A DNA stretch of 64,000 nt from positions 1-64,000 of the forward strand of contig DATHVP010000064.1 of NCBI GenBank assembly GCA_035461245.1. Direction: 5' to 3'. Source of the stretch: SH-MAG3 sp035461245. GTDB taxonomy: Bacteria > Gemmatimonadota > Gemmatimonadetes > Longimicrobiales > RSA9. This document shows, piece by piece, positions 18,203 to 26,543 of this stretch; position 1 is the first letter of the stretch; the number at the start of each line of letters is the position of its first letter. The notes under the pieces are model-generated. The model was given only the letters and a program-made list of their open reading frames with translations, searched no databases and was not told the origin of the DNA. The position numbers were made by a program, and so were the translations under genes.

Positions 18203-18721
18203 ATGGTGAGGTTGGCAGGGGCGTTACTGGCGCGGGCGATGCTCGTCATTCTGCTGGGCCTGGGGGCGGCACTGCCGGCGCGGGCCCAGGACGTTGGCCT
18301 TCCCATCGGCACGGTGCCGGATGCCGTGGAACTGGAGGACCTGGACGGCAATGCCGTGAACCTGGGTGCCATCACCCGGGGCCGACCGGCCATCATCCAG
18401 TTCTGGGCGACGTGGTGCCCCATCTGCAGTCAGCTCCAGCCATCGTTCCAGGCCGTGCGCCGCCAGCACGGTGACGCCGTGGACATCATCTATGTGGCCG
18501 TAGGCGTGAACCAGAACCCCCGAACCATCCGCAGGCACCTGGAGTCGCATCCACTGGCGGGTCGCGTGCTGTATGACGCCCGGGGACGGGCCACCAGGGC
18601 GTTCCGCGCGCCCACCACGTCGTACGTGGTGGCGCTGGACGCGACGGGCCGGGTCGTGTACACGGGCGTCGGCGGTGAGCAGGACATCGCGAGCGCTGCC
18701 GCCCGGGCGGTTGGCCGCTGA
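18203..18721 (+). CDS. exported TlpA/ResA-like thioredoxin
   Basis: 172 residues with a signal peptide cleaved near residue 29 (PARAQ). A thioredoxin-like domain follows, with the redox motif WCPIC in QFWATWCPICSQ. The cis-proline region is APTTSYVVALD, unusual in having Thr rather than Pro directly before the strand; the strand GRVVYTGVG follows. It should reduce periplasmic disulfides, using electrons from the upstream CcdA-like partner 15 bases away. A strong GGGAGG ribosome site precedes the ATG. Confidence 0.9.
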   Translation: MVRLAGALLARAMLVILLGLGAALPARAQDVGLPIGTVPDAVELEDLDGNAVNLGAITRGRPAIIQFWATWCPICSQLQPSFQAVRRQHGDAVDIIYVAVGVNQNPRTIRRHLESHPLAGRVLYDARGRATRAFRAPTTSYVVALDATGRVVYTGVGGEQDIASAAARAVGR

Positions 18722-18750
18722 TCGACCCCGCCCTGCCTGACGGTACGGGC

Positions 18751-19899
18751 GTGACCGCCTGCGGACCCAGGCCGCTGGCCGGCCTCCGGGTCGTTGAGCT
18801 GGCGCAGAACCTGGCCGGCCCCTACTGCGGCCAGATCCTGCGGGACCTGGGCGCTGACGTAGTGAAGGTGGAACGCCCGGGCATCGGTGACGCAGCCCGG
18901 GCCTGGGGCCCGCCCTTCATTGACGGTGCGGGCTCCATTTTCGCGGCTACGAACCGGGGCAAGCGCAGCATAGCCCTGGACTTGAAGAACGACGACGACC
19001 GGACCGTCCTCCAGGCACTGATCCGTCAGGCCGACGTCCTCGTCGAAGCGTTCCGACCCGGCGTCTTCCAGCGGCTGGGCTACGGCTGGGACGTGGTCCA
19101 CAAGTGGAATCCGCGTCTCATCTATTGCTCCGTTGGTGCGTATGGCGAAGTCGGACCACTGCGTGACCTCCCCGGCTACGACCCACTCATGCAGGCTCAC
19201 GGTGGTCTCCTCTCCGTCACCGGCGAGTCCGGCGGTGACGGCGTCCGCGTTGGCACCTCGGTCATCGATATGGGCACCGGCCTGTGGCTGACGATTGGGG
19301 TCCTCGCCGCGTTGCGACACCGGGACACTACAGGGTCCGGCATGTGCGTCAGCAGCGCGCTGTATGACACGGCCCTTGCCTGGAACGCGTACCACGTGCT
19401 GGGCTACCTCGCCGACGGCACCGTGCCCGAGCCCATGGGGACGGAACTGCCCATGATCGCGCCCTACGGGGTGTTCCCCACCAGCGACGGCGGCCTCATG
19501 ATCGCCGCTGCCAACGACAACCTGTTCCGAAAACTCTGCGTGGCGCTGCAGCTGGGCGGCGTGGACGATAAGTTCCGCACGAATCCGCTCCGGGTGCGTC
19601 ACCGGGCGGAGATCAACGGGATCGTGTCGGCGGCGACGTCGCGGCACACCACTGCGGAGCTCCTCGAAGTCCTGCGCGACAGCGGGGTGCCCTCTGCACC
19701 GGTCCAGGACATGGCGGAAGTCGTGGCGGATCCTCAGACCGCGGCAAGCGGCATGATCTGCCAGACGGAAAGCGGGCCGGCCGTTGCGCTGCCGATCCGC
19801 CTGGACGGGGCGCGGCAGCAGCCGGGGGATGCCGTGCCGCGGCCGGGCGAGCACACCACCGCAATCCGACGGGAGCTGGACCCCGGCGCAGGAGGATGA
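18751..19899 (+). CDS. CaiB/BaiF family (class III) CoA transferase
   Basis: 382 residues. Family hallmarks are LRVVELAQNLAGPYCGQ near the N-terminus, LRDLGADVVKVERPG, the TNRGKRSIALDLK segment and the catalytic aspartate in PGYDPLMQAHGG. These enzymes move CoA between carboxylic acids such as carnitine, formate/oxalate, bile acids or mesaconate, and the specific acid cannot be read from the sequence. It starts at GTG and follows the TlpA-like gene by 30 bases without an evident link in function. Confidence 0.93.
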   Translation: MTACGPRPLAGLRVVELAQNLAGPYCGQILRDLGADVVKVERPGIGDAARAWGPPFIDGAGSIFAATNRGKRSIALDLKNDDDRTVLQALIRQADVLVEAFRPGVFQRLGYGWDVVHKWNPRLIYCSVGAYGEVGPLRDLPGYDPLMQAHGGLLSVTGESGGDGVRVGTSVIDMGTGLWLTIGVLAALRHRDTTGSGMCVSSALYDTALAWNAYHVLGYLADGTVPEPMGTELPMIAPYGVFPTSDGGLMIAAANDNLFRKLCVALQLGGVDDKFRTNPLRVRHRAEINGIVSAATSRHTTAELLEVLRDSGVPSAPVQDMAEVVADPQTAASGMICQTESGPAVALPIRLDGARQQPGDAVPRPGEHTTAIRRELDPGAGG

Positions 19900-19965
19900 C
19901 CGCCCTGAAGTCAGCCCCGGCGCCGGGGCCCGGAGACTCGCGCCATGCGTGTCGGCGTACCAGGG

Positions 19966-20808
19966 TCAGCGGAGCAGCAACATGATGACGCCGATAATCC
20001 CGCCGGCGACCAGAGCCCTGCGCCAGGAGAACGGTCGCCCGTCCTCGGAACTCCGCCGCGTCCAGACCAGCACCACGCCACACATGTTCTCGTCGTGGTA
20101 ACTGCCCGGTAATTGCGCCAGCCCGACGTAAACCTCCACGCCCTCTACGTCCATGGGCCGGACAATCTCGTCAACGTAGGCCCGCTCCCTCCGGTTCGTG
20201 CGCACCCCATCCACATACAGCGCCGGCGTACACTCGCCCCGTCCGGCTCGCATGGTGACGAAGGCACCGGTGCCCCGCGCCCGGTTCACCGTGACCCGGG
20301 GCAATTCCCGGAGCATGTCGCTCATGTCCAGCGGATTGCGGGCATCGATGGCGTCGCGCGTGATGAAACGGCCCACGCCGACGCGGCGATTCCAGGCCAT
20401 GCGTTCGTAATAGCCGGCCAGGAACCCGAGGTTCGCGTACCCGCTCCGGACCTCGACCGTGAGCGGCTCCAGGGGGACGGCACTGGTGGACATGCGCAAC
20501 ACCACCGTCAAGGTGCCGCTTTCCACCTCGAACGGATCCGTGTGCACCGTCTCCATGCCCAGCATACTGGCGACCAGCGCGAAGGAGCCGAAGCGGGGCG
20601 CCTGCAGCCGGAACTCACCGGCGCTGTCCGTCACCGTGCCGGCGACGCGGCGTCCGCCGGCGACATGCAACGCGACCTGCGCGTCCATCAGGGGCGCCCC
20701 GCTGACCTCATCGACAACACGCCCGGTGACCACCTGGGCTTCGGCCGAGGCAACGGCAGCAGCAGCTGCAATAGTCACAGCGAATGCGGTGAGTGCGGCG
20801 CGGCACAT
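19966..20808 (-). CDS. exported carboxypeptidase-regulatory-like plus TonB-plug domain protein, no barrel
   Basis: 280 residues: a signal peptide, a carboxypeptidase regulatory-like beta-sandwich (VTGRVVDEVSGAPLMDAQV onwards, about 25-105), and a segment resembling the plug domain of TonB-dependent receptors (DMSDMLRELPRVTV, LYVDGVRT, EGVEVYVG). A short membrane-like tail (LVAGGIIGVIMLLLR) replaces the outer-membrane barrel, so it cannot be a transporter by itself. It may be an anchored binding or signalling module. The ATG at 20808 has GGGAGG seven bases upstream. It converges with the CoA-transferase gene; a GC palindrome at 19915-19928 lies between the stops. Confidence 0.82.
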   Translation of the reverse strand: MCRAALTAFAVTIAAAAAVASAEAQVVTGRVVDEVSGAPLMDAQVALHVAGGRRVAGTVTDSAGEFRLQAPRFGSFALVASMLGMETVHTDPFEVESGTLTVVLRMSTSAVPLEPLTVEVRSGYANLGFLAGYYERMAWNRRVGVGRFITRDAIDARNPLDMSDMLRELPRVTVNRARGTGAFVTMRAGRGECTPALYVDGVRTNRRERAYVDEIVRPMDVEGVEVYVGLAQLPGSYHDENMCGVVLVWTRRSSEDGRPFSWRRALVAGGIIGVIMLLLR

Positions 20809-20958
20809 GACTGGCCTCCCTGACGCGGCATCTTCGCTGCCGCTCTCGCAATGAGAACGACGCAGCGACCGAGTCCCGCAGCGGACGGAAATCCGGGCTT
20901 CCTCGATCATCCTGCATGGGCCGGGCCGCCCGGAATACGGACCTGTCAGAGAGTCGGG

Positions 20959-21483
20959 TTACCCCCCGGGAAGTCCGTAATATCGTCTCATGAAGCGCAC
21001 GAGGGACGGCGAATCCCGCACACTGGTTAGCTGTCCGACATCCGCAGTCACAAGGGTATGGTCTCCGCCCCGTCGGCTTTCCCGGACTGTGCATGCGAGC
21101 CCCACGAGGGCATCCGTCACAACAGGCGGCCCATCAATGGGGAACGGCGAGGGTCCCACCGGGAACGGGTCGGCGAACACGGTCGCGATGCGCTTCTGGT
21201 CGCCGGCCAGGATACTGATGCCGAAGGCTGCGCCCGGCTGCAGGAACGGCAGCACCGTGGCATTGGCGCTCAACCCGACCAGCACCAGCGGTGGTTCCAG
21301 CGAGAGGGACATGAAGGCAGACACAGTGGTGGCGACGACGCGGTGATCATGGCGATACGCGACGACGGTGACACCGCTGGCCCAGCGAGCCAGCGCCTCG
21401 CGGAAATCCTGGGGGGTAACGGCCATGTCCGTCCGGTGTTCGACGTCGGGGCTGTCAGGGGCTGCCAGGGGCATAGTCGACAC
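20959..21483 (-). CDS. flavin reductase-like protein
   Basis: 174 residues with the flavin reductase-like FMN-binding fold: ALARWASGVTVVA at the start, the FMN-contact stretch VSAFMSLSLEPPLVLVGL, and FGISILAGDQKRIATVF. Such proteins reduce FMN or FAD with NAD(P)H, often supplying a monooxygenase, or use bound FMN themselves. No monooxygenase is adjacent. The longest frame begins at GTG; an ATG at 21426 directly ahead of the conserved domain is an equally good start. Confidence 0.88.
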   Translation of the reverse strand: MSTMPLAAPDSPDVEHRTDMAVTPQDFREALARWASGVTVVAYRHDHRVVATTVSAFMSLSLEPPLVLVGLSANATVLPFLQPGAAFGISILAGDQKRIATVFADPFPVGPSPFPIDGPPVVTDALVGLACTVRESRRGGDHTLVTADVGQLTSVRDSPSLVRFMRRYYGLPGG

Positions 21484-21514
21484 AGCATGGCTGGCTGCGC
21501 AAGGGGCGATATGT

Positions 21515-21910
21515 TCAGGAGTCGTCAGTCACGGTAGCGGCGCGGGGGTAGACGCGCACCGTGTGAAAGCGTCTCAGCTCCACCGTCCCGGCGGGAACGC
21601 CGCGCGGCTTGCGAACCTCCGCGGCCCTGCAGTAATGGACGTCCACCTTGCCCCGGGCGTTGCGCGCCTTGGAATGCCACGCGGCCCATGCGGCGGCCCG
21701 CTCCAGGACCTGCCTCGGCACCTCATCCGCTTCGTCCGGCACGCGGATGACGACGTGACTGCCGGCATGCCCGGCGGCGTGCAACCAGATGTCCCTCGGT
21801 CGGGCCACGCGGAACGTCAGTTCGTCATTGTCCCTGGCACTCCGACCGATAAATACCTCGAACCCATCGATGTCGAATTCATGCCAGCCGGCGCGGCGAT
21901 CCCCGCTCAT
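21515..21910 (-). CDS. stand-alone NFACT-R (DUF814) domain protein
   Basis: 131 residues made almost wholly of the NFACT-R domain, the RNA-binding part of ribosome-quality-control factor RqcH/NEMF. Visible family segments are an N-terminal strand with GFEVFIGRSARDND, the motif DIWLHAAGHAGSHVVIR and the helix with AAAWAAWHSKARNA followed by VDVHYCRAAEVRKPRG. Full-length RqcH also has NFACT-N and coiled-coil parts, absent here. Small NFACT-R proteins occur in many bacteria and their task is not settled. It is 27 bases after the flavoprotein gene. Confidence 0.9.
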   Translation of the reverse strand: MSGDRRAGWHEFDIDGFEVFIGRSARDNDELTFRVARPRDIWLHAAGHAGSHVVIRVPDEADEVPRQVLERAAAWAAWHSKARNARGKVDVHYCRAAEVRKPRGVPAGTVELRRFHTVRVYPRAATVTDDS

Positions 21911-21937
21911 TTCATGCCCCCTGGAGGACGTCGCTGA

Positions 21938-23191
21938 TCACGGCACCGCCTGATGCTGGCGGCCATACTGTGCTGCGGCGGCGATGCCTGCTGACCTGCC
22001 AGTCGCCCAGGCCCAGGCGAAGTTGTAGCCCCCGATGGGCCCGAACGCATCCAGCGCCTCACCGCATACGAACAGGCCGGGCAGGCTGCGTGCCTCGAAG
22101 CTGCGGGCATCCACTTCACCCAGGGCGATACCGCCGCCCGTTACCTCGGCCTTTCGATAGCCCTCATCTCCTGACCAGGGCAGCGGGTAGACCGCCAGCA
22201 GCGTCACCAGCCGCTGTCGCTCCTCACGTCGCAGCGCAGACAGCTGCTGCTGCGGCGAAACGCCGCTTTCCACGAGCAGCTGGTCCGCCAGCCGGTCCGG
22301 CAGCTCCCGGCGGAGGACGGTGCCGACCTGGGCCTTCCCTCCTGCACGCAACGCGTCATCCCAGGCGGCCTCTCCACGTCCGGTCCATTGCACCAGCAGC
22401 GGCTGCGGTGTTCCACCTGCCAGACGGGACTGCACGGCCAGGTGGGACACATTGAGAACGGCGGGACCGCTGTAGCCGCGATGGGTGAACAGGAAGCCGC
22501 CAGTGGCCTCGAAACTTCCCCGGCGCATGGGCGCGCGAATGGTCACGTCCAGGGACACGCCGGCGAGCTGAGCGTGGGCCGCCACCGTACCCGTCAGCGG
22601 TGTAAGGGCGGGATACTGCGGGTTCGTTGCGAGCCCCAGCCGTTCGAGGATGCGCAACCCTGCGCCGTCGCTGCCGGTGGCCGGGACAGAGAGTCCGCCC
22701 GTGGCGATGATCACGGCGCTGGCGTCCAGGGAGGCGCCGTCATCCAGCACGACCCGCCACCCGCTTCTCGCAGCGGCCGGCACGACGTCGGCCAGGCGGG
22801 TATTGAACCGAAATGATGCGCCGTTATCCCGTGCCCGCGAGACCAGCGCGTCGCGCACGTCCCGGGCGCGGTTCGACCGGGGAAAGAGCTTGCCGGATCC
22901 TGCTTCCAGGGCGAGAGCAATACCCAGCTCGTGCTCGAAGAAGCGGCGCTGCTCCGGCAAGGGCCAGCTGAGCAGCATCTTGCGCAGTGTGTTGGGTGAG
23001 GACGCGGTGATGTACTGGTCCGGCGTCAGGCGGGATGGCAGGACATTGCACCGGCCGCCGCCACTGATGAGGATCTTGCGGCCGCCGTCCCGCGTCCGCT
23101 CGATGACGACCACATCGGCGCCCGCGCCGCTGGCGAAGATGGCTGCCATCAGGCCTGCGGCCCCGGCGCCGGCGACGACTATGGGTGCCAC
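21938..23191 (-). CDS. HI0933/YhiN-type NAD(P)/FAD-dependent oxidoreductase
   Basis: 417 residues. The N-terminal Rossmann motif VVAGAGAAGLMAAI binds the FAD ADP part, followed by the family motif ISGGGRCNV and, at the C-terminus, CGEALDAFGPIGGYNFAWAWATG, where the flavin is held. The relatives include BaiN, which reduces a bile-acid intermediate, but most are uncharacterised, so no substrate is given. The start is GTG with GGGAG nine bases upstream. It is separated from nrdJ by a hairpin and so probably has its own transcript with NFACT-R and the flavin reductase. Confidence 0.92.
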   Translation of the reverse strand: MAPIVVAGAGAAGLMAAIFASGAGADVVVIERTRDGGRKILISGGGRCNVLPSRLTPDQYITASSPNTLRKMLLSWPLPEQRRFFEHELGIALALEAGSGKLFPRSNRARDVRDALVSRARDNGASFRFNTRLADVVPAAARSGWRVVLDDGASLDASAVIIATGGLSVPATGSDGAGLRILERLGLATNPQYPALTPLTGTVAAHAQLAGVSLDVTIRAPMRRGSFEATGGFLFTHRGYSGPAVLNVSHLAVQSRLAGGTPQPLLVQWTGRGEAAWDDALRAGGKAQVGTVLRRELPDRLADQLLVESGVSPQQQLSALRREERQRLVTLLAVYPLPWSGDEGYRKAEVTGGGIALGEVDARSFEARSLPGLFVCGEALDAFGPIGGYNFAWAWATGRSAGIAAAAQYGRQHQAVP

Positions 23192-23256
23192 GACACTGTC
23201 TCCCGATCACCATGATGCATCCCGGAAGTCTGCAGCGAAGACCCGACCTGACGCAA

Positions 23257-23295
23257 CGGAAGGGGCAGTCGCGTCGTCACGACCCGCCCCTTCCG
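23257..23295. terminator. hairpin downstream of nrdJ, probable terminator
   Basis: CGGAAGGGGC (23257-23266) and GCCCCTTCCG (23286-23295) pair perfectly over 10 bp in the 219-bp gap after nrdJ, with a 19-base loop that can pair further (GTCG/CGAC). Only a short T-rich stretch follows on the minus strand. Nothing else was found in this gap. Confidence 0.5.
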
Positions 23296-23410
23296 CTGTT
23301 GAATGCGCAGGAGCAACCACGCACTCTCTGACCCGGTCCGCGCCACCGCACGCGGGCGTCGAGCCGGCCGCATCGCCGGCCCGTCCGCGCGTGCGCACCT
23401 CAGGAGCGGG

Positions 23411-25960
23411 TCAGCCGCACTCGCTGTAGCCGCACGACAGGCATTTCACGCAACCCTCCATGAACTGGAGCCCCGACGCGCATTCGGGACAAGTCCCGAT
23501 GAATGTCTCGCCCGGGTCGTAGCCGAAGTCCATGGCCGCCTGCGGCTGTGTCTCTGCCTGGGTTATCGCAGGCGCAGGCGCAGGTGCCGGCGTGCCTGCC
23601 AGCGGCAGCAGTTCCTGTTGCACGCCCAGCTTGTCCTGCATGTGCTGCGCGAGGGCCTGCGCGATGGCGTCCGGCACGGACAAAACCTTGTTCGGCCCTA
23701 TGCCGACGGCTCGGTCACAGGCGATGCCGCGCAGCTGCTGGATCACGTCCGCCATGGGGACACCGCTGCGCAGCGCCAGCGAAATGAGCCGGCCGATGCC
23801 CTCCACGTCGGCCATGGCCGCGCCGCCCGCCTTGCCCAGCGTCGCGAAAACCTCGAACGGCTTGCCGCTGTCGTCCTCATTGATGGTGACGTACAGGTCA
23901 CCCAACGGGCTGGGCATGCGTCGTGTCGCTCCCTTCAGCGCGGCCGGCCGGGTGCGCTTGTGGCGACGAGTCTGGAGCCGCGCCTCGGCATCCTCGAGCT
24001 GCAGACGCAGTTCTTCCATCCGGTGCTCATACCGATTGAGCCGTTCCCGGGCGTCTGCAAGCTGGGCTTCGAGGTCGGTCACGGCCGAGGTGCCGGCCGA
24101 GGCGCCGCTCACGTCCTTTGCCGTCTTGCCGGTTGACAGGACCTGCATGGGCCGGCTCGCGTCGCGATAGACGGTCACGCCCTTGCAGTTCAGGTCATAG
24201 GCCATGAGGTAGATCTCGCGGACGTGCTCCTCCGTCGCCTCGCGGGCGAAGTTGCACGTCTTCGAGATGGCCGAGTCCACATGCTCCTGGAACGCGGCCT
24301 GGGTCTGAATGTGCCACTCGGGCGAGACGTCATGCGCCGTGACGAAGACGCGCTGGACTTCCGCGGGTACCTCGTCGAAATGGATGTGGCCCTCCGACGC
24401 GATCCGCGTCATCAGGTCCTCCGAGTACCAGCCCTGCTTCTTCGCAATGGCCACGAAGTCCTTGTTCACGTCCGGCATCAGCGCGCCCGCCTGGTTGCGC
24501 ATGAACGCCACTGCAAACAGCGGCTCGATACCGCCGGAGCAGTCGGCAAAGATGGAGATCGTACCCGTCGGCGCCACAGTATTCACGTTGCAGTTGCGCA
24601 GCTTCCGCTCGGGCCGGATGCGCGAGCCATCCTCGCGCCGGGCGGCCGTGGCGTCCGGACCCCAGATGCTGTGCTCCCACTCCGGGAACACACCCCGAGT
24701 CTCGGCAAGGCGCTCACTGGCCCGCTTGCCTTCCTCGTCGATGAAGCGCATCAGCTCGCGGGCAAGCTGGATGCCCGCCTCGCTGTTGTACTGCACGCCC
24801 ACACGCACCAGCAGGTCCGCGTAGCCCATGACACCCAGGCCGATCCGGCGGATCCGCTGCGCCAGGTCGTGGATCTCCGGCAGCGGGTAGTTGTTTGCGT
24901 CAATAACGTTGTCCAGGAAATGGACCGACAGATGCACGACCTGTCGCAACTCCTCCCAGTCGATACGATCCTGCCACGGCGCGCCCGCCGGCACGTCCTC
25001 GCGGACGAAGAGCCCGACATTCACTGAGCCCAGGTTGCACACGTCATACGGCAGCAACGGCTGCTCACCGCACGGGTTCGTCGCCTCGTAACTGCCCAGG
25101 TGCGGCACCGGATTGTACTCGTTCGCCCGGTCGATGAAGAACACGCCCGGCTCACCCGTCGCCCACGCGCCATGCACAATGAGGTCGAAGATCTCCCGCG
25201 CGTCCTCCTGGCCCACGACACTGCCGTCCCGCGGACTGATGAGGTCGTACTTCGCCCCCGCCTTCACCGCGTCCATGAACGCGTCGGTGATGGCAACCGA
25301 GATATTGAAATTCGTGATCTGCGTCACGTCCCGCTTGCACGTGACGAACTCGCGAACGTCCGGATGGTCCACTCGCAGGATGCCCATGTTGGCGCCGCGC
25401 CGCGTTCCACCCTGCTTCACGACTTCCGTGGACGCATCGTACAACTTCATGAAGCTGACCGGTCCCGAGGCCACGCCCATGGTGGACTTCACCACATCAT
25501 TCGTCGGCCGCAGACGACTGAATGCGAAGCCGGTACCGCCGCCGGACTGGTGCACAAGCGCCATGCTCCGCAGCGTGTCGTAAATACCGTTCTTCCCGTT
25601 GGAAAGCGCGTCCTCCACCGGCAGGACGAAGCACGCCGACAACTGACCCAGAGGGCGACCGGCGTTCATCAGCGTCGGCGAGTTAGGTTCGAACAGGCGC
25701 TGTGTCATCAGCCGGTAGAATTCCCGGGCCAGCGCCTCCACGGCACCCTCGCTCGCACCGTATTTCCGGTCCTCCTCCGCAATCACACGGGCCACTCGCC
25801 AGAACATCTGCTCCGGCTCTTCCACCGGCCGACCCTTTTCGTCCTTCTTCAGATATCGTCTGGCCAGGACGATCCTGGCGTTATCCGACAGGTCGGCGGG
25901 AGGAAGGTCGTCCGGCAGAGCATCTGCCGGGTGGGGGCCGTGCGGGGAGTGTGCGGTCAT
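23411..25960 (-). CDS. nrdJ: adenosylcobalamin-dependent (class II) ribonucleotide reductase
   Basis: Makes deoxyribonucleotides from ribonucleotides by a B12-generated radical, independent of oxygen. The 849-residue protein shows the NrdJ N-terminus, SACFVLPVEDAL with the first active-site cysteine, NPCGEQPLLPYDVCNLGS around the substrate site, and APTGTISIFADCSGGIEP. A predicted coiled coil lies near 645-695. A TSCPD-type domain follows, and a C-terminal Cys cluster (CPECASG, CVKCLSCGYSECG) should relay electrons from thioredoxin. GAGG lies five bases before the ATG. A promoter and repeated elements lie upstream, and no other ribonucleotide reductase is in the window. Confidence 0.96.
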   Translation of the reverse strand: MTAHSPHGPHPADALPDDLPPADLSDNARIVLARRYLKKDEKGRPVEEPEQMFWRVARVIAEEDRKYGASEGAVEALAREFYRLMTQRLFEPNSPTLMNAGRPLGQLSACFVLPVEDALSNGKNGIYDTLRSMALVHQSGGGTGFAFSRLRPTNDVVKSTMGVASGPVSFMKLYDASTEVVKQGGTRRGANMGILRVDHPDVREFVTCKRDVTQITNFNISVAITDAFMDAVKAGAKYDLISPRDGSVVGQEDAREIFDLIVHGAWATGEPGVFFIDRANEYNPVPHLGSYEATNPCGEQPLLPYDVCNLGSVNVGLFVREDVPAGAPWQDRIDWEELRQVVHLSVHFLDNVIDANNYPLPEIHDLAQRIRRIGLGVMGYADLLVRVGVQYNSEAGIQLARELMRFIDEEGKRASERLAETRGVFPEWEHSIWGPDATAARREDGSRIRPERKLRNCNVNTVAPTGTISIFADCSGGIEPLFAVAFMRNQAGALMPDVNKDFVAIAKKQGWYSEDLMTRIASEGHIHFDEVPAEVQRVFVTAHDVSPEWHIQTQAAFQEHVDSAISKTCNFAREATEEHVREIYLMAYDLNCKGVTVYRDASRPMQVLSTGKTAKDVSGASAGTSAVTDLEAQLADARERLNRYEHRMEELRLQLEDAEARLQTRRHKRTRPAALKGATRRMPSPLGDLYVTINEDDSGKPFEVFATLGKAGGAAMADVEGIGRLISLALRSGVPMADVIQQLRGIACDRAVGIGPNKVLSVPDAIAQALAQHMQDKLGVQQELLPLAGTPAPAPAPAITQAETQPQAAMDFGYDPGETFIGTCPECASGLQFMEGCVKCLSCGYSECG

Positions 25961-26076
25961 CGGATCCTCGATTAGCTACGATATGAACATGACGGGCCGG
26001 GCCCGTACCCAGGGGCCGAATTCGGTACCGAAGTGTTCGATTATGCCTGCCGCCCCGGGATGGGGAACCGGGGGCA

Positions 26077-26158
26077 CCACCCTATATCTGGTGGGGCGTC
26101 TAGGATACCACCCCAACCTGTAGTGGTCAACCCTTTCAGTTATCCACTTCTGTGGATA
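26077..26158. repeat. three CCAC...GTGG palindromes spaced about 32 bp around the nrdJ promoter
   Basis: Centres lie at about 26085.5 (CCAC-10-GTGG, over the start site), 26117 (CCAC-11-GTGG, inside the promoter spacer) and 26149.5 (TATCCAC-TTCT-GTGGATA, upstream of -35). The intervals of 31.5 and 32.5 bp are three helical turns, placing all on one DNA face. Paired sites with this spacing are typical of the repressor NrdR, but the inner spacers are longer than in the usual 16-bp NrdR box. Confidence 0.5.
26102..26130 (-). promoter_or_regulatory. sigma-70-type promoter of nrdJ
   Basis: Read on the minus strand, TTGACC (26125-26130) and TATCCT (26102-26107) are separated by exactly 17 bases. 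Transcription should start near 26095, about 135 bases ahead of the nrdJ ATG. Confidence 0.7.
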
Positions 26159-26259
26159 CACCGGAAGCGGCAGAAGATTCCTCGGAACGACGCGAAAAAG
26201 GGAGGGGCCGGCAAACGTTTTCCACCATCCTGCGATGCATTATCCACCGGTTTTCCACC
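26140..26259. promoter_or_regulatory. cluster of DnaA-box-like TTWTCCAC motifs
   Basis: TTATCCACT (26140), TGTGGATAC on the other strand (26151-26159), TTTTCCACC (26218), TTATCCACC (26240) and TTTTCCACC (26251). The last three are 22 and 11 bp apart, on the same helical face. Each is one or two bases from the DnaA box TTATCCACA. DnaA sites upstream of ribonucleotide reductase genes are known in E. coli. Confidence 0.4.
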
Positions 26260-26414
26260 GGGACCTCGCCACGGCCGCCGCGGAACAGGGATGGGACAGG
26301 CAGAGGCTGGCGGACCAGACAGAGCTGCGCGCGACGAGCTGGGGCGTGACATGACCGGACGGTCCCGGTGCGGCACTCGGGTCCGGCGGAGGGGTCTGAC
26401 CCGGGCGTCGGCTC

Positions 26415-26483
26415 AATTACCGGGAAGTGTTGGCGAGATGACGGTCAGACGCAGGCCAAACCGCCAACATTTCCCCGTAAATT
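26415..26483. repeat. long imperfect inverted repeat
   Basis: The left arm 26415-26435 (AATTACCGGGAAGTGTTGGC...) and right arm 26462-26483 pair over about 20 positions with one mismatch, one G-T pair and one bulge, around a 26-base loop. It lies downstream of the small gene at 26544 and far upstream of nrdJ. It may act as a terminator-like or processed RNA structure, a two-site operator, or be a relic of a small mobile element. No T-run follows on either strand. Confidence 0.6.
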
Positions 26484-26543
26484 GTTGCCACAGTTGGGTC
26501 GAGACGGTCTGTGCGCCGACCCGGGGGCCGGTGAACGTCCGGA

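Larger units (their letters stand above)
25961..26543. other. 583-bp non-coding control region upstream of nrdJ
   Basis: The only long stretch without a convincing gene. From left to right it has the nrdJ leader (about 135 bases from the predicted start), a palindrome at the start site, a sigma-70-type promoter with a second palindrome in its spacer, a third palindrome upstream, a run of TTWTCCAC motifs to about 26259, a featureless GC-rich part, and a long inverted repeat at 26415-26483. Open frames here have no ribosome sites or recognisable protein features. I saw no riboswitch core. Confidence 0.8.

Noticed and set aside
25961..26100. Possible cobalamin riboswitch in the nrdJ leader
   Set aside because: A B12-dependent enzyme made it worth a look, but the leader has no B12-box-like core and is short (about 135 bases) for a riboswitch of about 200 bases.
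25961..26543. Chromosome origin (oriC) upstream of nrdJ
   Set aside because: DnaA-like motifs are present, but there is no AT-rich unwinding stretch, no dnaA, dnaN, gyrB or rpmH nearby, and genes on both sides run the same way. Retained only as a possible DnaA-regulated promoter.
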